Shown here: piece by piece, positions 5,193 through 5,580 of the stretch
Position numbering within the stretch: the stretch's first letter is position 1
Layout of the letters: every line of letters starts with the position of its first letter
NCBI GenBank assembly: GCA_913061385.1
Contig: CAJXTM010000320.1
Span: 1 to 5,580, forward strand
Direction: 5' to 3'
Length of the DNA: 5,580 bases
Source of the DNA: an uncultured Rhodopirellula sp.
GTDB lineage: Bacteria; Planctomycetota; Planctomycetia; Pirellulales; Pirellulaceae
The notes under the pieces: generated by a model
The model's database searches: none
What the model was told of the DNA's origin: nothing
Seen by the model: only the letters and a program-made list of their open reading frames with translations
Program-made: the position numbers and the translations under genes

Positions 5193-5580
5193 ATGAAAAC
5201 ATCATCCCAATGGCTTGCCGCCCTGCCGGTTTACAACGAGGTGGCCTATGTCGACGCCGTTCTGGATGAAGTCGCACGTTACGCATCTGCGGTGCTCGTG
5301 GTCGATGATGGCTCGGTTGATGGTACCGCCGAACGACTTCAGCAGCGGCAGGACATTTCCCTCATCCGACACGGGGAAAACAAGGGGTATGGGGCGGCCC
5401 TTAGCACTGCGTTTCAGTTTGCGATCGATGAGGGATTCGAGGGGCTTATCACACTTGACTGTGACGGGCAGCATCAACCATGCCGCATTCCCGAATTTGT
5501 GCGAGCCGCCAGCGACGCAGATATCGTTTCAGGAAGTCGTTATCTAAAAAGTTATGACGGTGACGATGCACCTCCCGAAG
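5193..5580 (+). CDS. Family 2 glycosyltransferase (polyprenyl-phosphate sugar transferase-like), N-terminal part
   Basis: From ATG 5193 the frame is open for 129 codons to the window end, so the 3' part is missing. It has a GT-A fold N-terminus: ALPVYNE (10-16), VLVVDDGSVDGT (34-45, nucleotide-binding Asp pair), a NKGYGAAL motif (63-70), LDCDGQHQP (88-96) with the DxD metal-binding Asp89/Asp91, and VSGSRYL (112-118). This order is typical of dolichyl/undecaprenyl-phosphate mannosyl or glucosyl transferases and of many GT2 enzymes that make envelope glycans. The donor is probably GDP- or UDP-sugar; the acceptor cannot be told without the C-terminus. Cys90 replaces the more usual Ala between the DxD residues and should be tolerated. 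The ribosome site is weak (AAAAGA at 5183-5188). The gene is divergent from the kinase, with a 548-base gap between their starts. Confidence 0.9.
   Translation, partial: MKTSSQWLAALPVYNEVAYVDAVLDEVARYASAVLVVDDGSVDGTAERLQQRQDISLIRHGENKGYGAALSTAFQFAIDEGFEGLITLDCDGQHQPCRIPEFVRAASDADIVSGSRYLKSYDGDDAPPE

Noticed and set aside
5202..5477. Minus-strand open frame (91 codons) and plus-strand frame 5215-5547
   Set aside because: They overlap the glycosyltransferase frame, which carries clear GT2 motifs and is longer but runs off the window.

Overview
The window looks like a piece of a planctomycete chromosome, probably Pirellulaceae-like. This is inferred from protein style: an integrase N-terminus of a type I recall from that group, a transmembrane Hanks-type Ser/Thr kinase with an EF-hand tail, an initiation factor IF3 without rpmI-rplT beside it, and weak or absent Shine-Dalgarno sites. 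The first 35 bases are not genomic. They are the Nextera read-2 transposase adapter left on the contig end, so the biology starts at base 36.

Layout: (1) 36-346, minus strand: a tRNA-Val(GAC) gene, a strong hairpin terminator, a perfect 20-bp palindrome, and the first 32 codons of a probable integrase that runs off the contig end. This is the usual arrangement of an integrative element at a tRNA 3' end. (2) 347-753: a region that may hold a small unrecognised gene (361-564), followed by a sigma70-like promoter and a structured leader. (3) 754-1287: infC (IF3), plus strand. (4) 1288-1585: a non-coding gap with a hairpin and a 20-bp tandem repeat. (5) 1586-2422: a Nif3/DUF34 metal-binding protein, plus strand. 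(6) 2539-4644, minus strand and convergent with Nif3: a 701-residue receptor-like Ser/Thr kinase with disordered N-terminus, complete kinase domain, helical TPR-like linker, one membrane span, two EF-hands and a Gly/Asn/Pro-rich tail. (7) 4645-5192: a gap with no intact gene, though its minus strand holds coding-like fragments in shifted frames, possibly an eroded small membrane-protein gene. (8) 5193 to the window end: the N-terminal 129 codons of a family 2 glycosyltransferase, plus strand.

No operon joins these genes. They are single units separated by gaps of 116-550 bases and read in alternating directions. IF3 and tRNA-Val are translation housekeeping. The kinase may couple an exported calcium-binding tail to cytoplasmic phosphorylation. 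The glycosyltransferase probably builds a polyprenyl-phosphate sugar or an envelope glycan. The least conventional items are the kinase architecture, the integrase at tRNA-Val, and the unexplained coding-like stretches at 361-564 and 4751-5126. I do not see a clear new multi-gene system.
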